Source: Levilactobacillus spicheri DSM 15429 (GTDB taxonomy: Bacteria; Bacillota; Bacilli; Lactobacillales; Lactobacillaceae). Taken from it: DNA of 64,000 nt. The translations under genes were made by a program, and so were the position numbers. A model generated the notes under the pieces. The model had not been told where the DNA came from. It saw only the letters and a program-made list of their open reading frames with translations, and did not search any database. Positions 50,776 to 58,952 of the stretch are shown here, one piece after another. The DNA lies in NCBI RefSeq assembly GCF_001435095.1, contig NZ_AZFC01000015.1:197864-261863 (forward strand). The letters run 5' to 3'. The stretch's first letter is position 1. Each line of letters begins with the position of its first letter.

Positions 50776-52158
50776 TTATTGTACAGCCTTGCTGTTGTTG
50801 GTAGCGGTGGCCGTCTGCTTGTGTAAGTCGAGTTCGATCTCTTCGAGTGACTTCCCGCGGGTTTCCAAGAACTTGGTGTGAACCACCACGACGGAAACCG
50901 CACAGATGACGGCGTAGAACAGGAAGGCGTTGTCCAAGCCCCATGAGCTCAACATCATTGGGAACGTCAGGGAAACGACCATGTCGGCCAACCAGTTCGT
51001 GGCCGAGCAGAGGGAGGTCCCTAAGCCCCGGATGTTCAACGGGAAGACTTCCCCGATCAGAACCCAGGTAACGGGCGCCCAAGTGCAGGCGTAAAAGGCG
51101 ATGTAGACGGTCAACGCGATGGCACTGACCATGGCCGCGGCTTGAGAGCCGTTGTCGAACTTCAGGATGGCGTACATAACCAGCAGGGACAGGACCATGC
51201 CGGACGCCCCGAAGATCAGCATCTTCTTCCGGTCGACCTTGTCCATCAAGAACATGGCTACGACCGTGACCAAGACGTTGACGACCCCGATCCCGATGTG
51301 GGCGAGTAAGGCCGCGATGACCCCCCAGCCGACGTCGGTGAAGATGGTTGGCGCGTAGAAGATGACACTGTTACTCCCGATGACTTGTTGGAAGATGGCC
51401 ACGCCGAGCCCGGTGATCAAGGCTGGACGGACACCCTTACCGAAGAGTTCCTTCCAACCACCGGTCTTTTGTTGGGCGGTCTCTTGGATTTCGGATAAGG
51501 CCTTGTCGACGGCTTCGGTGTTGCCTTTGTTGGTGCTCATCAGCACGTCGCGGGCGTCTTGAAGCTTGCCGATCTTGACCAGGAACCGCGGGCTTTCGGG
51601 CAAGAAGATGGCCCCGAAGAACAGGATGGCCGCTGGTAAGGCTGCGAAACCAAGCATCCACCGCCAGCCGGTGTACATGTGGGCGAAGGAGTAGTTTAAG
51701 ATGTAAGCTAACAGAATCCCAATCATGACCATCAGTTGGAACATGGTGGCGACGGCCCCGTGCATACTCTTCGGTGCCAGTTCGTGCAGGTAGGCCGGAA
51801 TCAACGCAGAGGTGATCCCAACCCCGATCCCCAGGATGACCCGGGTGATCAGCAGGACCCAGAAGTCGGGCGCGAACCCAGAGGTGATGGCCCCGACGAA
51901 GAAGATCAGGGACGCCCAGATCAGGAGCTTACGCCGACCATACTTATCCAAGAACTTACTGGTGGCCAAGGCCCCGATAATCGCCCCGATTAAAACGGAA
52001 CTGACGACCCAACCTTGTTGCCACGGCCCTAAATGAAGTTGCTTCTGGATAAAGAGGATCGCTCCGGAAACGGAGGCGATGTCGTACCCAAAGAGTAGTC
52101 CACCTAAAGCGCCAAACGTATAGATAAATCCGTTTGAAACTTTTTTCAACTTTGACAC
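50776..52158 (-). CDS. xylT: Sugar:proton symporter, probably D-xylose (XylT-like)
   Basis: 460 residues, 12 helices. Sugar porter signatures: GGLLFGYDIASVSGAIL in TM1, D-R/K-x-G-R-R as DKYGRRK, LPESPRFLVKIGK after TM6, and QQVIGSNSVIFYAPTIF in TM7 (sugar-binding QQ and N). It strongly resembles the D-xylose symporter XylT of Levilactobacillus brevis from start to end (WQQGWVVSSVLIGAIIGA, FPLNIRGLG). Arabinose or another pentose cannot be excluded. The promoter carries a CcpA site and a palindrome. No xylA or xylB gene is close by. Confidence 0.88.
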   Translation of the reverse strand: MSKLKKVSNGFIYTFGALGGLLFGYDIASVSGAILFIQKQLHLGPWQQGWVVSSVLIGAIIGALATSKFLDKYGRRKLLIWASLIFFVGAITSGFAPDFWVLLITRVILGIGVGITSALIPAYLHELAPKSMHGAVATMFQLMVMIGILLAYILNYSFAHMYTGWRWMLGFAALPAAILFFGAIFLPESPRFLVKIGKLQDARDVLMSTNKGNTEAVDKALSEIQETAQQKTGGWKELFGKGVRPALITGLGVAIFQQVIGSNSVIFYAPTIFTDVGWGVIAALLAHIGIGVVNVLVTVVAMFLMDKVDRKKMLIFGASGMVLSLLVMYAILKFDNGSQAAAMVSAIALTVYIAFYACTWAPVTWVLIGEVFPLNIRGLGTSLCSATNWLADMVVSLTFPMMLSSWGLDNAFLFYAVICAVSVVVVHTKFLETRGKSLEEIELDLHKQTATATNNSKAVQ

Positions 52159-52210
52159 TCCTTAGAAAATATGAAATAAATAGCAGAAACCTGAAAAGAT
52201 GAAATTAATC

Positions 52211-52236
52211 TGTAAACGCTTTAGTAATCGCTTACA
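52211..52236 (-). promoter_or_regulatory. Double cre-like site at the symporter transcription start
   Basis: TGTAAACG..CGCTTACA (26 bases, imperfect palindrome) contains a cre half-match on each strand and lies just downstream of the -10, where CcpA would block transcription. Confidence 0.75.
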
Positions 52237-52241
52237 AAAAT

Positions 52242-52270
52242 AGTATAGGCATATTGTCCGGACAAATCAA
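52242..52270 (-). promoter_or_regulatory. Promoter of the symporter gene with a perfect palindrome in the spacer
   Basis: On the minus strand, TTGATT and TATACT are 17 bases apart. TTGTCCGGACAA (52254-52265), a perfect 12-base palindrome, lies between them and is likely the operator of a second regulator. The rest of the 52271-52570 stretch is AT-rich, with nothing else recognised. Confidence 0.75.
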
Positions 52271-52570
52271 TCCCCATATTATTTATAAAATAAAAATTAG
52301 CAGAATTTCCACGAATTCATCGCTTAAATGTTGACGATGCGTCCGATTGAAATCCCTTGATAGAGCTGGGATTGCTAACGGATAAAGCGGGTGAGGTGGG
52401 GCTGATTGCGGTAATCGAAAAAATTTTAAAAATTTTTGGCGGTCAATTGCCCCTTGTGTAACCGGTACCAATAGGGGTAGAATACAACTGGTCTGATTTA
52501 TCATTAGCTGTTTAGAAATTCATCCGAATAAAATTGGAATTTGAGAATGATTTGAAGAAGGTAGGTTTTC

Positions 52571-52765
52571 ATGATGCACACCGCGTTGGTTGTTTTGTCC
52601 GGGATTGCGGATCTCGCGTTATTGGTTTTCATCTTTTTGTGGGGGTTCGACTATGCCCGACTGGATAAGAGCCAGGTGAAGCACAAACGGCACTACGGGT
52701 TGTGCACCTTCGCGTCGCTCGCCGCCACGATCGTCTTCATGTTGTTGTCTAACGCCGGAAAGTAA
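52571..52765 (+). CDS. Small two-helix membrane protein
   Basis: 64 residues starting at 52571 (or at the next codon, also ATG). Helices at about 5-25 (ALVVLSGIADLALLVFIFLW) and 45-60 (CTFASLAATIVFMLLS), joined by a basic loop (RLDKSQVKHKRH). No family recognised. A terminator follows directly. AAGAAGG stands before the start. It probably lies in the membrane with the loop inside. Confidence 0.72.
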   Translation: MMHTALVVLSGIADLALLVFIFLWGFDYARLDKSQVKHKRHYGLCTFASLAATIVFMLLSNAGK

Positions 52766-52781
52766 CCTATTTGGATCACCG

Positions 52782-52819
52782 AATCGCCGCCAACGATAGC
52801 TCATTGGCGGCGATTTTTT
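52782..52819 (+). terminator. Terminator after the small membrane protein
   Basis: AATCGCCGCCAA pairs with TTGGCGGCGATT across a 10-base loop, followed by T6. Confidence 0.92.
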
Positions 52820-52912
52820 GCATTACCTGGGGCAAGCCCCTTGGTGACCGGCACTAAGTGTATACTGGAGAGTAGCGAGTGGGATAATCGCTAATCGAAG
52901 GAGTTGGGGAAG

Positions 52913-53170
52913 ATGTTTGGTAGTCGGAAGATTGACCGGCGGAACTTTCCGCGGTGGTGGCACGTTTTGAATCACATTGCCCAAGTGGCCCAGTGGGGGA
53001 TGCTGTTGGGGATTGTTTGGTCGTTTTGGCGCCCGAGTGGTTGGGCAACGGACCTGTTAGGGGGGAGTACCCTTGTGGTGATCACTTGGTGGGGGTTCGT
53101 TGAATTGTTTGATCACCATTTGTACTATCGGTACGCGCGTCGACAGTATCGCCAGAATCAAAAGAGGTAA
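52913..53170 (+). CDS. Small FPRWWH membrane protein (copy 1)
   Basis: 85 residues from ATG 52913, nine bases after AAGGAG. It begins with KIDRRNFPRWWHVLNHIAQ, followed by two helices (WGMLLGIVWSFW and LLGGSTLVVITWWGFV) and a basic tail (YYRYARRQYRQNQKR). The I-D-R-x-x-F-P-R-W-W-H-V motif is repeated in the next gene, only 3 bases away, so the two are tandem paralogs in one operon. I do not know the family; a membrane-associated pair or heterodimer is a reasonable guess. Confidence 0.75.
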   Translation: MFGSRKIDRRNFPRWWHVLNHIAQVAQWGMLLGIVWSFWRPSGWATDLLGGSTLVVITWWGFVELFDHHLYYRYARRQYRQNQKR

Positions 53171-53173
53171 GCC

Positions 53174-53413
53174 ATGCACTTAAAAACACGCATTGATCGC
53201 AGTGATTTTCCACGTTGGTGGCACGTCATGTCGCACCTGGCCGATGGGGCGCTGACCATCACCATTGTGGCGGGGCTGGTGACGCTTTGGCATGCCAACC
53301 TGTGGCTGAGTCTCTTAGAAGGAGTGAGTTTCCTGTTTATGATGGGGTGGCTCGTCGCGGTCGTTATCAGTGATTACCGGGCCCTTAAACGGGGAACCAT
53401 CCATTATAAGTGA
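53174..53413 (+). CDS. Small FPRWWH membrane protein (copy 2)
   Basis: 79 residues, ATG 53174 behind AGAGG of the preceding coding end. RIDRSDFPRWWHVMSHLAD at residues 6-24 matches copy 1, and two helices follow (LTITIVAGLVTLW and LEGVSFLFMMGWLVAVVIS). The rest of the sequence has diverged from copy 1, so the duplication is not recent. The conserved Trp-Trp-His in a juxtamembrane position may bind a cofactor or a lipid head group; this is speculation. Confidence 0.75.
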   Translation: MHLKTRIDRSDFPRWWHVMSHLADGALTITIVAGLVTLWHANLWLSLLEGVSFLFMMGWLVAVVISDYRALKRGTIHYK

Positions 53414-53493
53414 CCTTTTTCAGGATTTCGCACCAAGTGGGTGGCCCTTACTCCCAGATACTCCTATACTAGTAGCTAAAGGGGGCGGAACAG

Positions 53494-54918
53494 TTGAATA
53501 CTAAGAGTTCCGATTGCACCGAGATTTTAGTCGGTAAGGCCGCCAGTATGGACGGCTCCACGATTGTCGCACGTAACGAGGATGGTTACGGCCCAGTCAA
53601 TCCAATTAAGTTCGTGGTTCACGCAGCCACGGATCAGCAGCACGCGTCATTTACATCCATTACCACGGGTGTGACCGTTCCATTACCCGATCACGCCTAC
53701 CGGTACACCGGCACGCCCCAAGCCGACCAGAGCGATGGTCAGTACGAAGAAGCCGGCATCAACGAATTTAACGTGGGGATGAGCGCGACCGAGACCACGG
53801 CCACCAACGCCCGCGTCCTGGGCTACGACCCGCTCGTCGACGATGGTATCAACGAAGAAGCCATGGTCACGCTGGTCCTGCCGTACATCAAGTCCGCCAA
53901 GGAGGGGGCCCAACGCTTGGGTGCTCTGCTGGAAAAGTATGGGACGGGCGAAAGCAACAGTATCGCCTTTAATGATAAAAACGAAATCTGGTACCTGGAA
54001 ACGGCCGGTGGTCACCACTGGGCCGCGATGCGGTTACCGGAAGACTGCTACGCCATCGCGCCGAACCAGACGCTGATGCAGGAGGTCGACGTCAACGACA
54101 CCGACAACTTCCTGGTCGCCACCGACCTGGTGGACTTCGTGGCGCAGCACCACCTGAACCCCGAACCCGGTCACTTTAACTTCCGGGAGATCTTCGGGAC
54201 CCACAGCGAAGCCGACGCCTACTACAACACGCCGCGGACCTGGTACGGGCAGAAGCTCTTTAACCCGGAAATTACCCAGGAACCGACCAGCCAAGACATG
54301 CCGTTTACGCGGCAACCGGCCAAGAAGATCGCCATCGAGGACGTGCAATTCTTCCTGTCGTCCCACTACAACGGCACCAAGTTTGACCCGTTCGGCACCT
54401 TCGCGTCCGGCACGGCCGACGAGCAGAAGAAGTACCGGCCCATCGCCATGGACCGGAACCAGTGCTCCTCGATCCTGCAGATTCGCAACGACGTCGACGA
54501 CGACCACGCGGCCATCCAATGGGTCGCCATGGGCTTCTTTGCCTACAGCCCATATGTGCCGTTCTTTACCAACATCACTGACACGCCGGAGGACTACAAG
54601 AACACCACGACGACCGTCTCGACCGACAACGTTTACTGGTTGGAAAAGACCCTGTCCGTGATCATCGAACCGCACTTCCACGAGTACGTCGAAGCCGTCA
54701 ACGCCTACCGGGAAGCGGCACAGTCCTACGCCCGTAGCCGGGTCGAGGCCACCGATAACGCCGTGAGTGACGCGACCGATGTGCCGGCCTTCCTGACCGC
54801 CAGCAACGCCACGACCGCCGGAGAAGTTTCCCGTCGGACCCACGCGCTGTTCGACGAGCTGGTCAAGCACGGGTTGAACCTGTCCAAGACCGCTTGGGAA
54901 AAGGGCCAGAACCTCTAA
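53494..54918 (+). CDS. pepD: C69-family dipeptidase (PepD-like)
   Basis: 474 residues from TTG 53494 behind AAGGGGGCGG. Ntn-hydrolase: the nucleophile Cys8 in SSDCTEILVGK becomes active on removal of the short N-terminal part, as known for PepDA of Lactobacillus. GSTIVARNEDGYG near residue 21, ESNSIAFNDKNEIWYLETAG near 151 and HWAAMRLPEDC are conserved in the family. It cuts dipeptides in the cytoplasm. A TATACT (53465-53470) gives a -10. Monocistronic, followed by a terminator. Confidence 0.92.
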   Translation: MNTKSSDCTEILVGKAASMDGSTIVARNEDGYGPVNPIKFVVHAATDQQHASFTSITTGVTVPLPDHAYRYTGTPQADQSDGQYEEAGINEFNVGMSATETTATNARVLGYDPLVDDGINEEAMVTLVLPYIKSAKEGAQRLGALLEKYGTGESNSIAFNDKNEIWYLETAGGHHWAAMRLPEDCYAIAPNQTLMQEVDVNDTDNFLVATDLVDFVAQHHLNPEPGHFNFREIFGTHSEADAYYNTPRTWYGQKLFNPEITQEPTSQDMPFTRQPAKKIAIEDVQFFLSSHYNGTKFDPFGTFASGTADEQKKYRPIAMDRNQCSSILQIRNDVDDDHAAIQWVAMGFFAYSPYVPFFTNITDTPEDYKNTTTTVSTDNVYWLEKTLSVIIEPHFHEYVEAVNAYREAAQSYARSRVEATDNAVSDATDVPAFLTASNATTAGEVSRRTHALFDELVKHGLNLSKTAWEKGQNL

Positions 54919-54930
54919 ATTTAAATATGA

Positions 54931-54974
54931 AAAAAACATCGCCAACCCACAACCGTGTGAGCTGGCGATGTTTT
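54931..54974. terminator. Terminator after pepD
   Basis: AAAACATCGCCA pairs with TGGCGATGTTTT across an 18-base loop. Confidence 0.9.
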
Positions 54975-55055
54975 GTGTCGAACGTCATGGTGGCCCTTAA
55001 TTTGCTGAGCCAGTCAACTGGGGGCTCAGATGGCCGACTGACCGGGGTCGCCCGG

Positions 55056-55197
55056 TAGAATGTGGGGTAAGGATGCGGTCGGACGACCCATCCGGCATCA
55101 ACGGAATTCGGGGGGCTACCCAGCGACTACCATCATGCTTGCGTCACCTTTGATCAACCGTTGAAACGGGCTTTCGCGCTGGCGAGGGCCTTTTTTT
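55056..55197 (+). ncRNA. Possible small RNA ending in an orphan terminator
   Basis: A TAGAAT (55056-55061) could be a -10. A strong hairpin follows (GGATGCGGTCG with CGACCCATCC, 55071-55093), and at 55169-55197 a perfect nine-pair stem GGCTTTCGC/GCGAGGGCC with a GCTG loop runs into T7. The pepD transcript already has its own terminator at 54931, so this one has no gene to serve on the plus strand. No known RNA family was recognised and there is no good -35. The T-run touches the 3' end of the convergent ogt gene. Confidence 0.4.
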
Positions 55198-55714
55198 ATA
55201 CCCGCAGCTTGCCGGTGGCCAGGGCCTGGGGGTCGGCGCCCTCCAGCGTCAGCAGGGCGATCTTGCGGTCGAGGCCGCCCGCGTAGCCGGTCAACGAGCC
55301 ATCGCTACCGACGACCCGGTGGCAGGGAATCACGATGGACAACGGATTGTGGCCGACGGCGCCCCCGACGGCACGGACGGCAGACGGTTGGCCCAACCGT
55401 TCGGCGATGGCCTGGTAGGTGATGGTCTGGCCGTACGGTACGCTGGCGATGACCCGCAGGACGCGCTGACGAAAGGTGGTCACCGCGGGGGCCAGGGGCA
55501 GGTCGTCGCTGGTGGGCTGCTGGCCCGCAAAGTAAGCGGTCAACCAGCGTTTGGCGGTGGTTAAAACGGGCGTGGCCTGGTCCGCGGCCTGGTTAAGGTC
55601 GTAACCGGCCCCGAAGTAGTGCTGGTCGGCGAACCAGAGTCCCCGCAAGGCCTGTTCGTCACTCAACAGGGTGATGGGACCTAGCGGCGATGGGGTAGTG
55701 GTGCGATAGAACAT
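55196..55714 (-). CDS. ogt: Methylated-DNA--protein-cysteine methyltransferase
   Basis: 172 residues. Repairs O6-alkylguanine by taking the alkyl group onto its own cysteine. IVIPCHRVVGSDGSLTGYAGG contains the P-C-H-R-V active site, and TFRQRVLRVIASVPYGQTITY and RAVGGAVGHNP form the DNA-binding helix-turn-helix with the arginine finger. The N-terminal domain is short as in Ogt, without an AraC-like part. AGGAGGT precedes ATG 55714. Monocistronic. Confidence 0.95.
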   Translation of the reverse strand: MFYRTTTPSPLGPITLLSDEQALRGLWFADQHYFGAGYDLNQAADQATPVLTTAKRWLTAYFAGQQPTSDDLPLAPAVTTFRQRVLRVIASVPYGQTITYQAIAERLGQPSAVRAVGGAVGHNPLSIVIPCHRVVGSDGSLTGYAGGLDRKIALLTLEGADPQALATGKLRV

Positions 55715-55794
55715 GGAAAGGACCTCCTAACAGTCGTGGTTGGAGCTAGCATACCACCGTTGGGACACTAGTTGGCGATAAGTTTATGAAGCAA

Positions 55795-55828
55795 TAAAAA
55801 AACTCGGAACCGTTATCGTTCCGAGTTT
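55795..55828 (-). terminator. Terminator of the copper operon
   Basis: AAACTCGGAAC pairs with GTTCCGAGTTT across CGTTATC; the T-run is on the minus strand. In the 55715-56083 gap the only other feature is the family A repeat piece. Confidence 0.85.
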
Positions 55829-56025
55829 CATGGTCCAATAGTTAAGGATTGATACCGTGTTTTAGTCATCTGAATAGAAACAATTTAGGTTCATTGATAC
55901 CGATGGCGCTCACAGCAGCTAGTTGCCAGTCGGCTAATCATGAGCAGGTCAGGCCTTTCGTACTTGGCAATTGCAATGATGGCCAATTTGTCTCGTTAAT
56001 GACGGAAGGCGGACGATGGTGAACG

Positions 56026-56060
56026 GAACAGAGGCGACTTGGTGGTCGGCGTGTGGCGGC
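56026..56060 (+). repeat. Intergenic repeat, family A, partial copy
   Basis: AACAGAGGCGACTTG and, after a short difference, TCGGCGTG match the first part of the copy at 18478-18503. Confidence 0.45.
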
Positions 56061-56083
56061 GGTTTTCGCCTACCAGAATTGCT

Positions 56084-58216
56084 TTAGTCCGCCGACCGCT
56101 TGAGCCGTAACGTCATGGCGTTGATGGCGACGATGATGGTACTCAGCGACATCACGACGGCGCCGACCATCGGATCCAGCATGAAGCCGATGGGGGCCAA
56201 GACGCCGGCGGCCAGGGGGATGGCAATCAGGTTATACCCGGCCCCCCACCAGAGGTTCTCGGTCATCTTACGGTTCGTCGCCCGGGCGAGGTCCAGGAAG
56301 CGGATCACGTCGGCCGGGTCGCTGGCGACCAGGATGATGTCGGCGGACTCGATGGCCACGTCCGTCCCGGAACCGATGGCCATGCCGACGTCGGCGCGTG
56401 CCAGACTCGGCGCGTCGTTGACCCCGTCACCGATGAAAAGGACCTGCCCCTTCGCCTGGTACTGGTGGACCAAGCGCTCCTTGTCTTCCGGCAACAGGCG
56501 GGCCTCGACGTGTTCGATGCCAATTGCGTGGGCGACCTTGTCGGCGGTCTCCTGGTTATCCCCGGTGAGCATAACCGGCGTGATGCCCCGGCGTTTCAGG
56601 GCCGCGACCATCTGTTGCGCGTGCGGCTTGATCTGGTCACCCTGCGCGACCAGGCCCAAGACCCGTTCGCCGGCGACCAGGAAACTGATCGAGTTGCCCT
56701 CGGCGGCCAGCGTCTTGAACTGCGCCTGGTCGTAGGCGAGGTGGTGCTGATCTAGGTAGCTGACGGCGACGACTCCGTAGGTCGTGCCGTCAATCGTCCC
56801 GAATTGCCCCAGCCCGGTCTCCTGGTGGGTTTCCGTGGCGGCCGTGACCGTGAGTTTAGCGGCTTTGGCGGCGGTCAGAATTCCGGTGGCCAGGGGATGA
56901 CTTGACCCGCTTTCCAGGTTCGCCATCAGCTGTAAGACGCTGGTCTCGCTGTACGCGGCGTCGAGGCTGAGCAGGTGGTTGACCTGGAAGTGGCCCTGGG
57001 TCAGGGTTCCGGTCTTATCCATTAAGGCGAATTTGAGCTGGTTGACCCGTTCCATGGCGTCCCGGTTCCGGATCAGCAACCCGTTTTGGGCGGCTAACGC
57101 GGTACTGCGGGCGACCACCAGCGGCACGGCCAGTCCCAGCGCGTGGGGGCAGGCGATGACGAAGACCGCCACGGCCACGGGCAAGGCCACGGCCAGGCTG
57201 GTGAGGTTCAACCAGACGATAAAGGCGAGAATCCCCACGAACAGGGCGGCGTAGAAGAGGTACCCGGCGACCCGGTTGGCTAGGTTCTCGGACTGCGACT
57301 TGGCCTGCTTGGCGTTTTGAATCAGGTCCATGACCTGGGCCAGGTAGCCGGAATCTCCCGTCCCGGTGACCTTCGCGGTGAAGGTCCCGGTGCCGTTGAC
57401 CGAGCCGCCGATGACGGCATCGCCCACGGCCTTGGTGACGGCCTTCGATTCCCCGGTCACCAGCGACTCGTTGATGGCGGAGCGTCCGGTCAGGATGGTG
57501 GCGTCGGCCGGAATCTGTTCCCCGGCGCGCACGGCCACGGTCTGACCGACTTGCAGGTCACGCAAGGCGACGTCCTGGACGCTGCCGTCCGCGGCGATGA
57601 CGTGGGCCGTTTGGGGCAGGAGCTTACTCAGCGAATCGACGGCGGACCCGGCGTTCATTACCGTGTTCATCTCGATCCAGTGCCCCAGCAGCATGATGTC
57701 AATCAGGGTGGCGAGCTCCCAGAAGAAGTCGGTCACGACCGGCGTCACGTGCAGGGCGTCGTTGGCGATGACCGCGTAGATGCTGTACACGTAGGCGACG
57801 CCGATGCCCATGGTGATCAGGGTCATCATCGCGGGTTTCTTCTGCGCGAGCTCGGCCTTGGCGCCGCTAAAGAACGGTGCCCCACCGTAGAAGAAGAGCA
57901 CCGACCCGATGAGGGCCACGACCCAGTCGCTGCCGGGAAAGGTCAGCTGAAAGGGCAGGCGCATGCCCATCATGGGCGACAACAGAATAATCGGAATCGT
58001 TAAAATTAGGGAGACCCAGAACTTGCGCCGCAGGTTGCCCATGTGCATCATGTGGCCGCCGCCCATGTCCATGGAACCCATGTCGCCGTGGCCGTTCATC
58101 TGCATGTGGTCGTGCCCCATGGATGAGTGCGCCATCTGGGACATGTCCATCGATTGCGTGGTATTTTTAGGGTCATGCGGCATGGCCATCTGAGTCGACT
58201 CATCGTGTTTCGTCAT
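56084..58216 (-). CDS. copB: Copper-type P1B ATPase (CopB-like)
   Basis: 710 residues. The TM6 metal site is CPH (IACPHALGLAVPLVV), the CopB signature, rather than the CPC of CopA. The N-terminus is rich in His and Met (MDMSQMAHSSMGHDHMQMNG), which would collect copper or silver, and there is no CxxC domain. TGES, DKTGT, GDGVNDAPSLARADVGMAIG and the P1B SSHPLA motif (GSSHPLATGI) are intact. It exports copper, probably Cu(II)/Cu(I) or silver. The ATG overlaps the stop of copY by 4 bases, so both are in one operon. Confidence 0.93.
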   Translation of the reverse strand: MTKHDESTQMAMPHDPKNTTQSMDMSQMAHSSMGHDHMQMNGHGDMGSMDMGGGHMMHMGNLRRKFWVSLILTIPIILLSPMMGMRLPFQLTFPGSDWVVALIGSVLFFYGGAPFFSGAKAELAQKKPAMMTLITMGIGVAYVYSIYAVIANDALHVTPVVTDFFWELATLIDIMLLGHWIEMNTVMNAGSAVDSLSKLLPQTAHVIAADGSVQDVALRDLQVGQTVAVRAGEQIPADATILTGRSAINESLVTGESKAVTKAVGDAVIGGSVNGTGTFTAKVTGTGDSGYLAQVMDLIQNAKQAKSQSENLANRVAGYLFYAALFVGILAFIVWLNLTSLAVALPVAVAVFVIACPHALGLAVPLVVARSTALAAQNGLLIRNRDAMERVNQLKFALMDKTGTLTQGHFQVNHLLSLDAAYSETSVLQLMANLESGSSHPLATGILTAAKAAKLTVTAATETHQETGLGQFGTIDGTTYGVVAVSYLDQHHLAYDQAQFKTLAAEGNSISFLVAGERVLGLVAQGDQIKPHAQQMVAALKRRGITPVMLTGDNQETADKVAHAIGIEHVEARLLPEDKERLVHQYQAKGQVLFIGDGVNDAPSLARADVGMAIGSGTDVAIESADIILVASDPADVIRFLDLARATNRKMTENLWWGAGYNLIAIPLAAGVLAPIGFMLDPMVGAVVMSLSTIIVAINAMTLRLKRSAD

Positions 58217-58659
58217 GGTTCACAGCTCCCTTCACAGCCGTCGGGCAAGCAGTCACACGGGACGTTGTCCGGAGCGGTTTCTAACTTGGTTTGTAAGTGG
58301 TCGAGCAGTGCCTGGACGTCGGCGTGGCTCAAGTCGAGCTGGTCGACCACGTGCACCAGGGCGGTCCCCCGGTGCATCGCACACATCTGATTGAGCTCCC
58401 GTAGCAGGGCACTGTCCATCGCCGGTTGTTCGGCAATCTTCGGGGTGTAGATGAATTGCCGCCCCTGCTTGGTGGTGGCCAGCGCGCCCTTCTTGACCAA
58501 CCGCCCAATCAGCGTCTTGATCGTGGGGGCCTTCCAATCGTGTTGTTGTTCGAGTAATGAAATAATGGTGCGGCTGTCGGCCCGTTTCAGGGTCCAGACA
58601 ATCCGCATGACGCGCCATTCCGCATCGGAAATGGTGGCGGTGACTTCGGTAGTCGCCAT
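58213..58659 (-). CDS. copY: CopY/TcrY-type copper-responsive repressor
   Basis: 148 residues, BlaI/MecI/CopY winged helix: ISDAEWRVMRIVWTLKRADS, APTIKTLIGRLVKKGAL and GRQFIYTPKI. The C-terminus ends CDCLPDGCEGSCEP, a C-x-C-x4-C-x3-C arrangement of the CopY metal cluster that binds zinc (DNA-bound) or copper (released). A cop box sits in its promoter. Copper would displace zinc, free the operator and induce copY-copB. Confidence 0.95.
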   Translation of the reverse strand: MATTEVTATISDAEWRVMRIVWTLKRADSRTIISLLEQQHDWKAPTIKTLIGRLVKKGALATTKQGRQFIYTPKIAEQPAMDSALLRELNQMCAMHRGTALVHVVDQLDLSHADVQALLDHLQTKLETAPDNVPCDCLPDGCEGSCEP

Positions 58660-58707
58660 GGTCCTCAGCTCCTTTGTTTACGGACGTAATCCTTAATTGC
58701 TGCTTTG

Positions 58708-58736
58708 AGTTTACAACTGTAGTCGAAACATGTCAA
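58708..58736 (-). promoter_or_regulatory. copYB promoter with cop box
   Basis: On the minus strand, TTGACA and TAAACT are 17 bases apart. TACAACTGTA (58712-58721) fits the TACAnnTGTA cop box and overlaps the -10, so CopY bound there would block the polymerase. Confidence 0.9.
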
Positions 58737-58952
58737 GCAAAGCTCCTGGGGGAAGGAGCCTTCTGTGAGTAACGGGGGTCACCGGCGTTACCGGGTGGCC
58801 TGGCTGGACGCCCATCTCAAAACGATGACAGTTATAACAATTAATTTTATAATGAGTTAAATTTTTGGCAAGATTAGCCGATTATTCCCTATTTCTTGGT
58901 ACACTTCTTATAATGAATCCTAGACATCAATTCTGAAAGGAGCTTGGCGCTC

